Of a DNA stretch of 21,801 nucleotides, positions 1 through 7,170 are shown one piece after another (position 1 is the first letter of the stretch; each line of letters starts with the position of its first letter). A program made the position numbers and the translations under genes. This stretch comes from an uncultured Candidatus Saccharibacteria bacterium. GTDB lineage: Bacteria; Patescibacteriota; Saccharimonadia; Saccharimonadales; Saccharimonadaceae. The stretch spans positions 1-21,801 of the forward strand of contig CALIXX010000056.1 of the NCBI GenBank assembly GCA_938046115.1, in the 5' to 3' direction. The notes under the pieces were generated by a model. It had not been told where the DNA came from and searched no databases. It worked only from the letters and a program-made list of their open reading frames with translations.

Positions 1-28
1 CGAGGGGTATGAGAAGCGGCGAAACACG

Positions 29-81
29 AGAGATGAGTTATTGTGCTATGCTTGGTATATAGCTCATCTCTGTATTATAAT
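29..81 (+). promoter_or_regulatory. Promoter region with inverted repeat, upstream of membrane protein gene
   Basis: A -10 box TATAAT lies at 76-81 with TTGGTA at 53-58 (18-bp spacer). A second, extended -10 TGTGCTATGCT lies at 42-52. A perfect 9-bp inverted repeat (AGAGATGAG at 29-37, CTCATCTCT at 63-71) brackets the second box and enters the spacer of the first, so it could be an operator or a leader hairpin. The ATG at 91 is only 9 nt after the TATAAT, leaving almost no leader. Confidence 0.5.
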
Positions 82-90
82 CAATCTACT

Positions 91-744
91 ATGACACCTT
101 CCTCACCATACCCACAACAGCCACCCCAGCAGCCTCAGCCATACGTCCAGCAACCATATCCCCAGCAGCAGCAACAACCACCACAGCCATACGGACAATA
201 CCCACAATATCCACCTCAGTCACCTCAGCCACCACAAAGCGCGCCAGCACCAATGCCACCAGCTTATTCGCCCACAGCTATGCCGCGCACTGGCTCATCA
301 TTTGGTGCAGTTATTCGCTGGGTGTCTGCTGGGCTATTATTTGCGCTGTTGGTGCTATACATTGTCATTGCCGCTATTTTTGGTATTCTTGGCGCAGCGT
401 ACAGCTACATTATTTATGTAAATCTTGGTATACTGCCGATTCTGCTCATTGTTGCACCAGAGCAAACGGAGGGTGATAGCAGTATGTCGCAAGGTTTATT
501 TGTTACTGGTGGTATGCTCATTATTAGCCTATTTGAGATGATTGCCCACGCCACAATCGGGATGCTTGGAGGAGACTATACCACGCCAACCCATGCGATA
601 GCACCAAACCTCTGGAATGTCCCTTCTCATGAGGCAATTATCTCATTATGCCTCTATGCCCTCTTCATCACTGTATATGCCATCGCCTTTGTCGTTAGTC
701 TTGTGCTATTTTTGCAAAATCGCAAGCGTGGTATGTATCGCTAG
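91..744 (+). CDS. Pro/Gln-rich N-terminus membrane protein, hypothetical
   Basis: Predicted 217-residue membrane protein of unknown function. The first ~70 residues are low complexity, rich in Pro, Gln and Tyr (PQQ, PYPQ and similar runs), and probably form a disordered cytoplasmic arm. The rest has about four hydrophobic segments: two close together around residues 80-135, one near 150-175 and one near 190-212, followed by a positively charged tail (RKRGMYR). I chose ATG 91 because the proline-rich arm starts there and the TATAAT at 76-81 is too close for the open upstream frame (from 43) to be translated. Such arm-plus-membrane proteins are common in Gram-positive-like cells, but no family is recognised. 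It stands alone with its own promoter and no convincing terminator. Confidence 0.7.
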   Translation: MTPSSPYPQQPPQQPQPYVQQPYPQQQQQPPQPYGQYPQYPPQSPQPPQSAPAPMPPAYSPTAMPRTGSSFGAVIRWVSAGLLFALLVLYIVIAAIFGILGAAYSYIIYVNLGILPILLIVAPEQTEGDSSMSQGLFVTGGMLIISLFEMIAHATIGMLGGDYTTPTHAIAPNLWNVPSHEAIISLCLYALFITVYAIAFVVSLVLFLQNRKRGMYR

Positions 745-767
745 CGACTGGTACTTATTTGCCTATT

Positions 768-1110
768 TTGCACAGAATTGCAACAAATGTGCTACACTGT
801 TATGAACAGTTTGTGACGGGTGCTTTGTTTGTAGCTACGCCGCGCACCACATCGATGGAGCGCCTCTCGCATCTCGAGAGGTATGGATGCCTCAGCCCAA
901 ATACTCGCTCTAATATTGGGAGCCTAGAGCGAGTATTTGGTCGGAGGAAGCATAAGCGGTAGAAAGCGGAGCGCAAAAAACAGTGGTATCACACAGTCAC
1001 AAGACAGCAAACCGGACAAGAGTAGCATTGTCTATACCCCAGACCCAAGGACACTACTCTAGCAAATCGCGTCTTGTTTGTCAACCCCATCAGCCATGCG
1101 TGGCTCTCTT
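768..1110 (+). ncRNA. Gene-free hairpin-rich stretch, possible structured RNA
   Basis: No convincing gene lies between 745 and 1161. The stretch has a promoter-like TGTGCTACACT at 788-798 with TTGCAC at 768-773 (19-bp spacer) and then a chain of hairpins: GGTGC/GCACC (819-823, 844-848), CCTCTCG/CGAGAGG (863-869, 875-881), a perfect 14-bp stem (899-912 with 925-938), AGAGTAG/CTACTCT (1019-1025, 1054-1060) extended by TGTC/GACA, and AGCCA/TGGCT (1092-1096, 1101-1105). This suggests a folded transcript of about 300 nt. I could not match it to RNase P RNA, tmRNA, SRP RNA or 6S RNA, and no clear terminator follows. The 14-bp stem may instead act as a terminator-like barrier. Confidence 0.3.
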
Positions 1111-1161
1111 CTCTTCTACGCAGCTTATTTTCGACCAGTGTGAGTACCCTGTTGCTCTACA

Positions 1162-1587
1162 TTATGCTTCCTCCAATTTGTTCATAATTCGCTTGATACG
1201 CCGCTCATCCCCATGCGCTTTGCTAGGGGTGGCATAGACTTCGATAAGGATAATCGTGCTGGCAGCTCGAGCCGCCCGCGATGGTGCACTACGAGGCAGT
1301 GCTCGCACCACCGCAAACACCAGCCACACCGCCCGTCGATAGGCTGCTGTGTCGGTATCGAGGCAGAGCTGCACTACTGTACACTGAGCAGTTTGCTGTA
1401 TAATGGCCGCCTTGCCGCACGCAAAGAGCTGCTGGCGAAAATCTGCCACCGTCGTCTCACTTGACTCAGCAAAGATACGCACCAGCCGCGGCTTAACGCG
1501 CTCGATATCGGCTGGCAGTGTGGGAATGCGCTGTGCCAGCGTCTGGAGATCACTTGAAAATTCTGTTGCCTGCCTATAGATCATCAT
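1162..1587 (-). CDS. Candidate toxin of a Panacea toxin-antitoxin pair, RelE-like
   Basis: A 141-residue protein whose start overlaps the end of the XRE-Panacea antitoxin gene by 14 bp, so the two are almost certainly co-translated. By position it is the toxin partner (inference). The N-terminus (MMIYRQATEFSSDLQTLA) and the C-terminus (IILIEVYATPSK followed by basic DERRIKRIMNKL) recall the edge strand and last helix of RelE/ParE-type toxins, which often end with a 'LLTIYSK-xE' strand and a lysine-rich helix. The middle is Ala/Arg-rich and diverged. Panacea antitoxins are known to pair with many unrelated toxins, so another fold is possible. ATG 1587 is directly followed by a second ATG, and either could be used. 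No clear terminator follows. Confidence 0.6.
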   Translation of the reverse strand: MMIYRQATEFSSDLQTLAQRIPTLPADIERVKPRLVRIFAESSETTVADFRQQLFACGKAAIIQQTAQCTVVQLCLDTDTAAYRRAVWLVFAVVRALPRSAPSRAARAASTIILIEVYATPSKAHGDERRIKRIMNKLEEA

Positions 1588-2431
1588 CTGACTCGATTAC
1601 AGAGGTAACGTCCGTCCGATAAAACGTGTCGCGGTAATCAATCGTCTGTCCATATTTCGCAATCACCCATGGCGCATCTTTGTAGGCAAGATTACTTAGC
1701 TCGGCAGCGCTCTTGCTCCCGAGGCGCTCTAGCTCGGCATCGATGTGCTTAATCTCGTTGGCACTGAGCTCGCTCAGCTCGGCGTTCCTTAGCGGAAGGA
1801 ACTTGCGCTGCTTGTGGCTAAAGTGCTTCGTCTCAATGACATCCAGCTCATCATGCGCCCGCATCTCATCGACCAAGACTTGCAAATCTGCAGCCGGCGC
1901 GGGCCCATAGGTCTCGTGCAGATACGCCAAGCCAGTAATGCTCTTGCCTGTGCGCTCGTAATAATCAAAATCGATAAAGTATAGCAGCCGATGCAGCACC
2001 GCCTCGCCCACATTGGGCCGCGCACCAATCTTGCCCAGCGTATAGAGTAACACCTGGCGCAGCTTGGTGGTATGGAGCCGCGGGATAGCATCGCGCGACT
2101 GAGCAGCTGCGGGCTGGGCACCCTGCGCATCATCGTGGTGGTACTCGGCCGGTGCATCGCCCACATACAGTGCTGCATCGTCTGCCACGCGCCACGGGCT
2201 GTGCTGAGCTTGCTGTGCAACAGTGTCCGTTATGGTAATGCCGCTGATGAGCTCCTGCACGCCAACTTCGTAGTATTGGCTAATCTTCGTCAGCTCGCCA
2301 AGCTTTGGCTCGCGGCCACCATTCTCTAGCTTGATATACGTCGCGCGGGCAATCCCAACTGCATCGGCCACCGCCTGCTGCGAAAGCCCCGCATTGCCAC
2401 GCAGTTGCCTAATACTTGCCTCAAAACTCAT
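1574..2431 (-). CDS. panA: XRE-Panacea (DUF4065) domain antitoxin
   Basis: A 285-residue two-domain protein. Residues ~5-62 form an XRE/Cro-type helix-turn-helix (LSQQAVADAVGIARATYIKLENG, with a typical GREPKLGELTKIS continuation). Residues ~75-115 are a Gln/Ala-rich linker. Residues ~118-250 match the Panacea/DUF4065 (SocA-like) pattern: a leucine-rich start, then LLYFIDFDYYERTGKSITG, then a YGPAPA element and helical segments. Panacea is the shared antitoxin domain of the PanAT toxin-antitoxin systems, where it directly neutralises varied toxins; the HTH presumably represses the operon. The start is set by AGGAAGG about 10 nt before ATG 2431. The overlapping downstream gene is the expected toxin. 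The symbol reflects the domain family, not a proven orthologue. Confidence 0.8.
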   Translation of the reverse strand: MSFEASIRQLRGNAGLSQQAVADAVGIARATYIKLENGGREPKLGELTKISQYYEVGVQELISGITITDTVAQQAQHSPWRVADDAALYVGDAPAEYHHDDAQGAQPAAAQSRDAIPRLHTTKLRQVLLYTLGKIGARPNVGEAVLHRLLYFIDFDYYERTGKSITGLAYLHETYGPAPAADLQVLVDEMRAHDELDVIETKHFSHKQRKFLPLRNAELSELSANEIKHIDAELERLGSKSAAELSNLAYKDAPWVIAKYGQTIDYRDTFYRTDVTSVIESDDDL

Positions 2432-2465
2432 TGCGATTTGGTCCTTCCTGTTGCATCATGCCTCC

Positions 2466-2494
2466 ATTGTAGCGTACTTGCCAAAGTTATACAA
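2466..2494 (-). promoter_or_regulatory. Promoter of the toxin-antitoxin operon
   Basis: Reading the minus strand, TTGTAT (2489-2494) and TACAAT (2466-2471) are separated by 17 bp, 35-64 nt before the antitoxin ATG. TTGTA and TACAA also form an inverted pair across the two boxes, so this may double as the operator for the antitoxin's own HTH (inference). Confidence 0.55.
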
Positions 2495-2552
2495 CCATTT
2501 TGTCTAATTTTGGAACATAGTACATTTGTGTGCGTAATTACAGAGGTTGATA

Positions 2553-2738
2553 TATAATAAAAAGATGCGAAGTATGGGTGTATTCTAGCTAAAAATAGCA
2601 TCACCAGCATTTCACGACATATATACTGGCTCAGATTCTTCCTGTCTATCCCCTCTCATCCACTAACTTTCTCAAGTATTTTTGTACAATAAGCAAGCGA
2701 TGCAAATAGTTAAAAACCAGCCTTTGTAGCTGGTTTTA
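2553..2738 (+). other. Spacer with plus-strand promoter-like boxes, two tiny leaderless ORFs and a terminator
   Basis: No ordinary gene lies between 2432 and 2759. On the plus strand TATAAT (2553-2558) sits 6 nt before an ATG at 2565 opening a 7-codon frame (MRSMGVF). TACAAT (2685-2690) sits 9 nt before an ATG at 2700 opening a 9-codon frame (MQIVKNQPL) that runs into the terminator hairpin. A short plus-strand RNA ending at the hairpin is possible, but both ORFs may be chance. Confidence 0.25.
2712..2738. terminator. Bidirectional Rho-independent terminator
   Basis: AAAAACCAGC (2712-2721) pairs with GCTGGTTTTA (2729-2738) around a 7-nt loop. The minus-strand reading ends in TTTTT, fitting termination of the gene that ends at 2760; on the plus strand it is followed by TTTTATTCTTT. 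The same CCAGC/GCTGG stem recurs at 20760-20792. Confidence 0.8.
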
Positions 2739-2759
2739 TTCTTTACTTCTACAAGGTTC

Positions 2760-3386
2760 TCATGCTGCCCATGCACTCTTGTCTGACGAGCTCGTTACAC
2801 CGACTTCATACCGATTACCCCACATAACTTTTTGGGTTCCATCACCATCGCTCCCGATAGCCGTTTTGCCAACAAACGCTGCCGTCGATGCTGATATACT
2901 ATTCTCTTCATTCTCTTCAGGTTCTTCGTTTTTCTTATCCTCTTGCTGCTCGTGCTCAGCTGCCCGCAAAGCATACTCAATCGGCAGCAGTAAGCGGCGC
3001 TGTTCGCTCTTAGAGAGTTCATCCGACAGAGGTACACCGTTTGCAACTAATTCGTCATCACTCAGATCTAGCCCTTGAGCCTCAAGCTCTTGGATATAGC
3101 TCGCCGCAAGCGCGTCGCGGTAGAGCGCACTCTCTCGGTCAGCCAGTTGTTCACTCGCTGGCTGTGGTTTATTATCCGCATCATAACCATACTCTTGCAA
3201 GAATGGCACTAATTGCTCCGCTCGGGCAGCCTGGGCACTGGCTAGCTTTTGGGCGTCCTTAGCAGTCATTTCCTCGGCTTTATTCAGCTGCCACCACTGA
3301 GCACTCTCTAGCAATGCAACAGCAAGTGGCTGCAGTGCTTTTTCTGGTTTTTGCGATTCTAATGTTATCGAACGAGGTTTTTCCAT
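2760..3386 (-). CDS. Acidic hypothetical protein ending in SAWAA
   Basis: A 208-residue soluble protein of unknown family. It is rich in Ala, Glu and Gln and mostly helical in character. A strongly acidic stretch (QQEDKKNEEPEENEEN, about residues 145-162) separates the helical part from a Gly/Ser-containing tail. There is no signal peptide or membrane segment. GGGAG lies about 4 nt before ATG 3386, and a good promoter (TTGCGC, 18 bp, TATAGT) sits at 3443-3472, divergent from the next gene. A terminator follows at 2712-2738, so it is a one-gene unit. The last residues, SAWAA, are reminiscent of the two-alanine ssrA-type end discussed for other proteins in this window. Confidence 0.65.
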   Translation of the reverse strand: MEKPRSITLESQKPEKALQPLAVALLESAQWWQLNKAEEMTAKDAQKLASAQAARAEQLVPFLQEYGYDADNKPQPASEQLADRESALYRDALAASYIQELEAQGLDLSDDELVANGVPLSDELSKSEQRRLLLPIEYALRAAEHEQQEDKKNEEPEENEENSISASTAAFVGKTAIGSDGDGTQKVMWGNRYEVGVTSSSDKSAWAA

Positions 3387-3442
3387 GGGGTCTCCCGTGG
3401 TTATGTGGTGGATGTTCTGTTGGTATGGTTTGTTTGCCCCCT

Positions 3443-3492
3443 ACTATAGCACAGATGATCGGGTTGGCGCAAATCGGAGCATTTGGTACACT
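3443..3492. promoter_or_regulatory. Overlapping divergent promoters
   Basis: Minus promoter: TTGCGC (3467-3472), 18 bp, extended -10 TGTGCTATAGT (3443-3453). Plus promoter: TTGGCG (3464-3469), 17 bp, TACACT (3487-3492). The two -35 boxes overlap by 3 bp on opposite strands, so polymerase cannot occupy both at once. Confidence 0.55.
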
Positions 3493-3523
3493 AGCTGGTA
3501 AGAATCTAAAGCAAGGAGATACC

Positions 3524-4057
3524 ATGCCAGATGACACACCAACTCTACCACACCCCTACACATATCGCACTGCATCTGTTGAGACGATGCTACAAGCTGT
3601 GACTGACTTGACCAGTAAGTGGCCACAGTCACAGAGCGAAATAACAGCATGCCAGGCAGGCCACCCCGAAAGTACACTCAGCTTTACTCATAATATTCTA
3701 ACCTCTGTTGATATATCACTTGCAGATCTTGAGAACGGTGATGATAGCGATGGTGATCTATATTATGACGATCAGTATTATGAGTTACCCTGGAATACCT
3801 TTGACGCATACGAAGCAGCTCTCACCTCACAGTATGGCGAAGGAACAGAAATAGAGCGTGAGGAAGATATGGCATGCATCGAATGGTACTTTGACAATGG
3901 CGTCAAGGTGACACTTTGGACAGCAATGTGGAAAATCAATATTACACTTGAAGCATCAAACACTTGGGACAATATGAATTATCTTGAGCGCACCTACTAC
4001 TCAGATATCGACCTTTACGACCCGCAGCGCCAAACTCCACCAAGCGGTTATTACTAA
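3524..4057 (+). CDS. Acidic, Tyr/Asp-rich hypothetical protein
   Basis: A 177-residue soluble protein, no family recognised. It is markedly acidic and aromatic, with a DGDLYYDDQYYELPWN segment around residues 80-95 and a C-terminus rich in Tyr and Pro (YYSDIDLYDPQRQTPPSGYY). The alternating hydrophobic pattern (VKVTLWTAMWKINITLEAS) suggests beta strands. ATG 3524 is preceded by AAGGAG about 6 nt upstream and lies about 30 nt after the TACACT -10 at 3487-3492; the longer open frame from 3314 overlaps the divergent gene and its promoter and is rejected. Transcribed alone, divergent from the 2760-3386 gene. Confidence 0.65.
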   Translation: MPDDTPTLPHPYTYRTASVETMLQAVTDLTSKWPQSQSEITACQAGHPESTLSFTHNILTSVDISLADLENGDDSDGDLYYDDQYYELPWNTFDAYEAALTSQYGEGTEIEREEDMACIEWYFDNGVKVTLWTAMWKINITLEASNTWDNMNYLERTYYSDIDLYDPQRQTPPSGYY

Positions 4058-4099
4058 AAACAAAGCTACACAAGCCAAAGGAGCCAGTCACTATTGACC

Positions 4100-4114
4100 C
4101 CTGTTAATAACAGG
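4100..4114. repeat. Short palindrome after the 3524-4057 gene
   Basis: CCTGTTAATAACAGG is a perfect 7+1+7 palindrome lying between two convergent genes. It is too tight for a good hairpin and has no T-run. It could be a weak terminator remnant resembling the CCCCTG/CAGGGG terminators elsewhere here. Confidence 0.3.
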
Positions 4115-4144
4115 TTCACCCAGCGATAAATGAGCGCGCCTTCT

Positions 4145-4714
4145 CTACCGTTCACTCAGCCGATATGTCTGAGCAAAGGCAGCTGCCTCGATGATGTAGC
4201 GACTGCCATTGACCTGGCTTTCCACCAGCCAGCAATCTGCTTCGCCGTGCTGCTGGCCGCCCCACGGTGCATCGATGACGATTTCGCGGCCAGTGGGGTT
4301 GGGCATGGCTTTGATCTGATTCTTCGGCAGATACGCGCCGGGCACCACCGCACCATCCTCACCACGCAGCGGCTCGTACAGGGCAGCAAAATCCGCTGCC
4401 GCAATGCTATAGCGCTCACCTTCTGGCCCGGTGATGATGGCATCGCCCACCTCAGCAATGTTCTCTGTCTCCACATACTGCTGGCCATCCGCCCGCCGGA
4501 AGCTGGTAGTCAGGGCCTGCCGCTCGGTGGCAAACTCCGGCCGCACCGCTACGCTCGAGCCGGCAATTTTGGTGTAGGTGTCGGTAATGGCGCTAAAATC
4601 GAGTGCGCTGGTATCGAGGTAGAGGGGTGGCACTGCGTCGGTCTCCTGGGTTAGTTCTGGTGGTAGTATAGCTGGTTTGGCATCGTGTGTCGATGCTGTG
4701 ATGTGCTCGTGCAT
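4145..4714 (-). CDS. Hypothetical protein, possibly with phase-variable promoter
   Basis: A 189-residue soluble protein without recognised family. After a Thr/Ala/Pro-rich first 25 residues it contains two similar modules: GDAIITGPEGERYSIAAADFAALYEPL (residues ~92-118) and GEADCWLVESQVNGSRYIIEAAAFAQTYRL (~157-187). Each is a short beta part followed by an R/YxIxAAxFAxxY helix, which looks like an internal duplication. I chose ATG 4714 for its AGGAA upstream (weak spacing); the frame stays open to a TTG at 4783, but that reads through the CT microsatellite. A TTGACA at 4778-4783 and the CT repeat lie immediately upstream. Confidence 0.65.
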   Translation of the reverse strand: MHEHITASTHDAKPAILPPELTQETDAVPPLYLDTSALDFSAITDTYTKIAGSSVAVRPEFATERQALTTSFRRADGQQYVETENIAEVGDAIITGPEGERYSIAAADFAALYEPLRGEDGAVVPGAYLPKNQIKAMPNPTGREIVIDAPWGGQQHGEADCWLVESQVNGSRYIIEAAAFAQTYRLSER

Positions 4715-4756
4715 GAGTGGTGTTCCTATCGTTATGATTGATAAGAACCCATATTG

Positions 4757-4773
4757 CTCTCTCTCTCTCTCTC
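4757..4773. repeat. (CT)8 dinucleotide microsatellite
   Basis: Eight CT units at 4757-4772 plus one extra C. On the minus strand this GA tract lies between TTGACA (4778-4783) and the -10-like CAATAT (4751-4756), with a present spacer of 21 bp; 6 or 7 units would give 17 or 19 bp. It is also open in two frames entering the downstream gene, so slippage could alternatively change translation. Confidence 0.9.
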
Positions 4774-4856
4774 GATTTGTCAATATATTTATGCAATGGG
4801 AGAGGTTTTATTGCAAACTACGCTACCCTGCCTTCAAAACCTCACCGCCAACTCTC

Positions 4857-4884
4857 AAGAAAAACACCCTCAAACGAGAGCGTG
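4857..4884 (-). terminator. Terminator of the recJ operon
   Basis: On the minus strand CACGCTC and GAGGGTG pair around TCGTTT with one internal mismatch and are followed by TTTTTCTT. It lies about 65 nt after the recJ stop. The stretch 4784-4950 holds nothing else I can support. Confidence 0.5.
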
Positions 4885-4950
4885 CTTTAGAATAATTAGA
4901 ATCTTTGGCTTTATAAATTCTGTCTATCAAGTATTACCAGCTATGTAACG

Positions 4951-6588
4951 CTACTCATCCACCAGCTCTACATGGAGCAGCCGCCCTTCTACACTGCGCA
5001 TGCCACGCCAGTCGTTGATAGTTGGCTGAAACCAAGCCGAGATAACATCGCCCGGCTGGCGTACGAAGTTCGGTGGCGCGTTGAAGGCTAATAGTTGCAG
5101 CGCTGTGCCTTGCCCATCCTGCACAGTAAGCTTGATGTGCTGCCCGTCGCTGCCCATGTGGCGTACCTGTGAGACAGTGCCGCGGCGCAGCTGCAAAACA
5201 GGCTCTGGGTTGCCATTGCCAAAGGGCTCAAGGCGGGCAATATCGGCCACCAGCTGCTCTGTTACCTCTGATAGGTCATCAATCACCACATCAGCCTGCG
5301 GCAAGAGGTAGTGCGTTTGGTCGGAGAGATGGAGCGAGCGGTAGTAGTCGTTCACTCGCTGGCGAAAGGCGCCGATCTGCCGTGTCTCGAGCGTCACACC
5401 GGCCGCGGCCGCATGGCCACCACCACGTAGAATGACATCATCGGCAGCGCGCACGGCATCGGCGGCGCTAAAATCGCCAAAGCTGCGTGCACTGCCCGTT
5501 GCTGTCTCACCTCGCTCACCAATGATGAAGACTGGCTTGTGATACGCCTCTACCAGCTTGGATGCCACAATGCCAATCACGCCATGGTTCCACCCCTGCT
5601 GACTCACGACGAGGACAGGGTCGGCGGCATAGCGCTCGGCCTGCTGGCAAGCTTCGTCGTAGATGGCCTGTTGGATGGCTTTGCGCTCGGTATTGAAGCT
5701 ATCGAGCCGCTGAGCTGCCTCAAGCGCCGCCAAACCATCGCGCGCCCGCAGCATATCAAGGGCATACTCAGCCGATGCCAATCGTCCTGCCGCATTCATA
5801 CGCGGGCCAAGACCAAAACCGAGCGTCCGAGCAGTAATCTGGACTGGCTGCACACCAGCCACCGCCAGCAATGCCTTGAGGCCAGGGCGGCGCTGCTTCT
5901 TCAGCACTTCGATCCCCCAGTACACATTGGCGCGGTTCTCATTCTGGAGCGATACTATGTCGCATACCGTACCCAGCGCTACTAAGTCTAGCAGCCACTT
6001 CTCATAGCCAGCTGGCAAGCCCGGCAGTACCGTCTGCAGCGCCTGGACAAGCTTGAAAGCCACGCCTGCCCCACAGAGGTCGCGGAAGGGATAGTGGTGA
6101 TCGTCATACTTCGGATTAACCGTGGCGATGGCGGGTGGGCGAGTTGGTGCAATGTTGTGGTGGTCGGTCACCACTGTGTCAATGCCGTAGCGCTCCTTCG
6201 CATAGGCAATTTCCTCATGACAGAGGCTGCCGCAGTCCACCGTGACGATGAGCTGCGCCCCCATCGCCGCCACCTTATCTACTGCACCTTTAGTCATGCC
6301 ATAACCCTCTACGAAGCGATTAGGAATAAAGGCCTCCACCGCAGCAAAGCCAAAGCTCGCAAAGGCATCAAGCAGCAGTGCCGTCGCACTGAGGCCGTCA
6401 ATATCATAATCGCCATAAATCACGATTGTTTCGCGCCGCTGGTGCGCCTGCACTAAGCGATCTACCGCCATCTGCATCTGGGAGAGTAGGAATGGATCGG
6501 GCTTCGCGTCATAATCGGGGTGTAAAAACTCCTCAGCGGCTGCTCCATGCAAGCCCCGCGCTGCTAATATTTGTGCAAACAAACTCAT
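4951..6588 (-). CDS. recJ: Single-stranded-DNA-specific 5'-3' exonuclease RecJ
   Basis: A 545-residue DHH-family nuclease, close to the usual RecJ length. It degrades single-stranded DNA 5' to 3' with metal ions in recombination and mismatch/base-excision repair. The DHH domain shows GDYDIDG (59-65), VDCG (117-120) and TDHH (141-144), all carrying metal-binding aspartates and histidines. LGTVCD (205-210) corresponds to the usual LGTVAD; GPRMNAAGR (261-269) follows. GWNHGVIGIVASKL (332-345) and GGGHAAAAG (389-397) mark the DHHA1 domain; the last ~110 residues form the OB-like domain. The ATG shares one base with the TGA of the preceding winged-helix gene, so it is translationally coupled. The N-terminus begins at the family's LAQILAARG element, indicating a correct start. 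Confidence 0.95.
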   Translation of the reverse strand: MSLFAQILAARGLHGAAAEEFLHPDYDAKPDPFLLSQMQMAVDRLVQAHQRRETIVIYGDYDIDGLSATALLLDAFASFGFAAVEAFIPNRFVEGYGMTKGAVDKVAAMGAQLIVTVDCGSLCHEEIAYAKERYGIDTVVTDHHNIAPTRPPAIATVNPKYDDHHYPFRDLCGAGVAFKLVQALQTVLPGLPAGYEKWLLDLVALGTVCDIVSLQNENRANVYWGIEVLKKQRRPGLKALLAVAGVQPVQITARTLGFGLGPRMNAAGRLASAEYALDMLRARDGLAALEAAQRLDSFNTERKAIQQAIYDEACQQAERYAADPVLVVSQQGWNHGVIGIVASKLVEAYHKPVFIIGERGETATGSARSFGDFSAADAVRAADDVILRGGGHAAAAGVTLETRQIGAFRQRVNDYYRSLHLSDQTHYLLPQADVVIDDLSEVTEQLVADIARLEPFGNGNPEPVLQLRRGTVSQVRHMGSDGQHIKLTVQDGQGTALQLLAFNAPPNFVRQPGDVISAWFQPTINDWRGMRSVEGRLLHVELVDE

Positions 6589-6890
6589 CAGAGCTGCACA
6601 GTATCCGCCGCTTGTTGACCCTTTTGTTGCTGCGAGGATTTGATCACCATGCTCTGCAATTCTTTGAAGAAGATATATTGTTTGTTCGTATAATACATTT
6701 TGGTATTACCCTGTTTTTCGGCCATCAAAAAACCAGCTTTCTCGAGATTCTTAAGCTCGCGCTGGATATTGCCCGGGTCTTCTTTGATCAACTTCGCCAA
6801 GCCGCGGACATGGGTGTGGAACTCCGGATACTTAGCATAGACCACAATGATTTTGCGCCGCACCCGTGATGTAATAAACGTTTCTAACAT
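6588..6890 (-). CDS. Small winged-helix DNA-binding protein
   Basis: A 100-residue protein that is essentially one winged-helix (ArsR/MarR-like) domain. The pattern is FITSRVRRKIIVVYAKYPEF, then HVRGLAKLIKEDPGNIQRELKNLEKAGFL (helix-turn-helix with recognition helix, residues ~30-57), then a wing (EKQGNTKMYYTN) and a C-terminal helix with a Gln-rich tail. It is likely a local transcription factor; it has no metal-binding cysteines, so it is not a classical metal sensor. The ATG at 6890 follows AAGGGA by a few bases. It is the first gene of a two-gene unit with recJ, overlapping it by one base, and could control its own promoter at 6944-6973. No known partner signal can be read from sequence. 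Confidence 0.8.
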   Translation of the reverse strand: MLETFITSRVRRKIIVVYAKYPEFHTHVRGLAKLIKEDPGNIQRELKNLEKAGFLMAEKQGNTKMYYTNKQYIFFKELQSMVIKSSQQQKGQQAADTVQL

Positions 6891-6943
6891 GCTTCCCTTA
6901 GCGAATTCTCGCTTCCGTTACCTCTACTCAACTGTTGCTTTTT

Positions 6944-6973
6944 ATTCTACACTTTTTGATGGCAATTTGGCAA
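6944..6973 (-). promoter_or_regulatory. Promoter of the winged-helix/recJ operon
   Basis: Minus-strand TTGCCA (6968-6973), 18-bp spacer, TAGAAT (6944-6949) preceded by GTG. The leader to ATG 6890 is about 47 nt. Confidence 0.55.
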
Positions 6974-7170
6974 GACCACCCACCAATTGATTGTGCGTTT
7001 CGTCTCTCGCAACTGCGACTCATCAACCATCCACACGACACACGTGTCTGCTTTTTATCATACCAGCTTTGGGCGAAGCGAGCAAGATTGATGTGCACGT
7101 TTTTATACGCCACTCAGCCGAAGCAGCACATGCAGAGGCGATCCCCTCTGCACAGCTGCCTCCTGTCGGG

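Noticed and set aside
768..1110. RNase P RNA, tmRNA, SRP RNA or 6S RNA identity for the hairpin-rich stretch
   Set aside because: I looked for GAGGAAAGTCC, ACAGAA-type, GTTCGA/CCA-type and GGAAGGAAGCAG-type signatures and a long closing stem, and found none on either strand.
2428..2610. 60-codon minus-strand frame upstream of the antitoxin
   Set aside because: It runs through the promoter and has no ribosome site; AT-rich spacer sequence.
4130..4654. 174-codon plus-strand open frame
   Set aside because: It is antisense to the 4145-4714 gene, whose protein composition and ribosome site are better; the plus frame reads as a GC-rich shadow.
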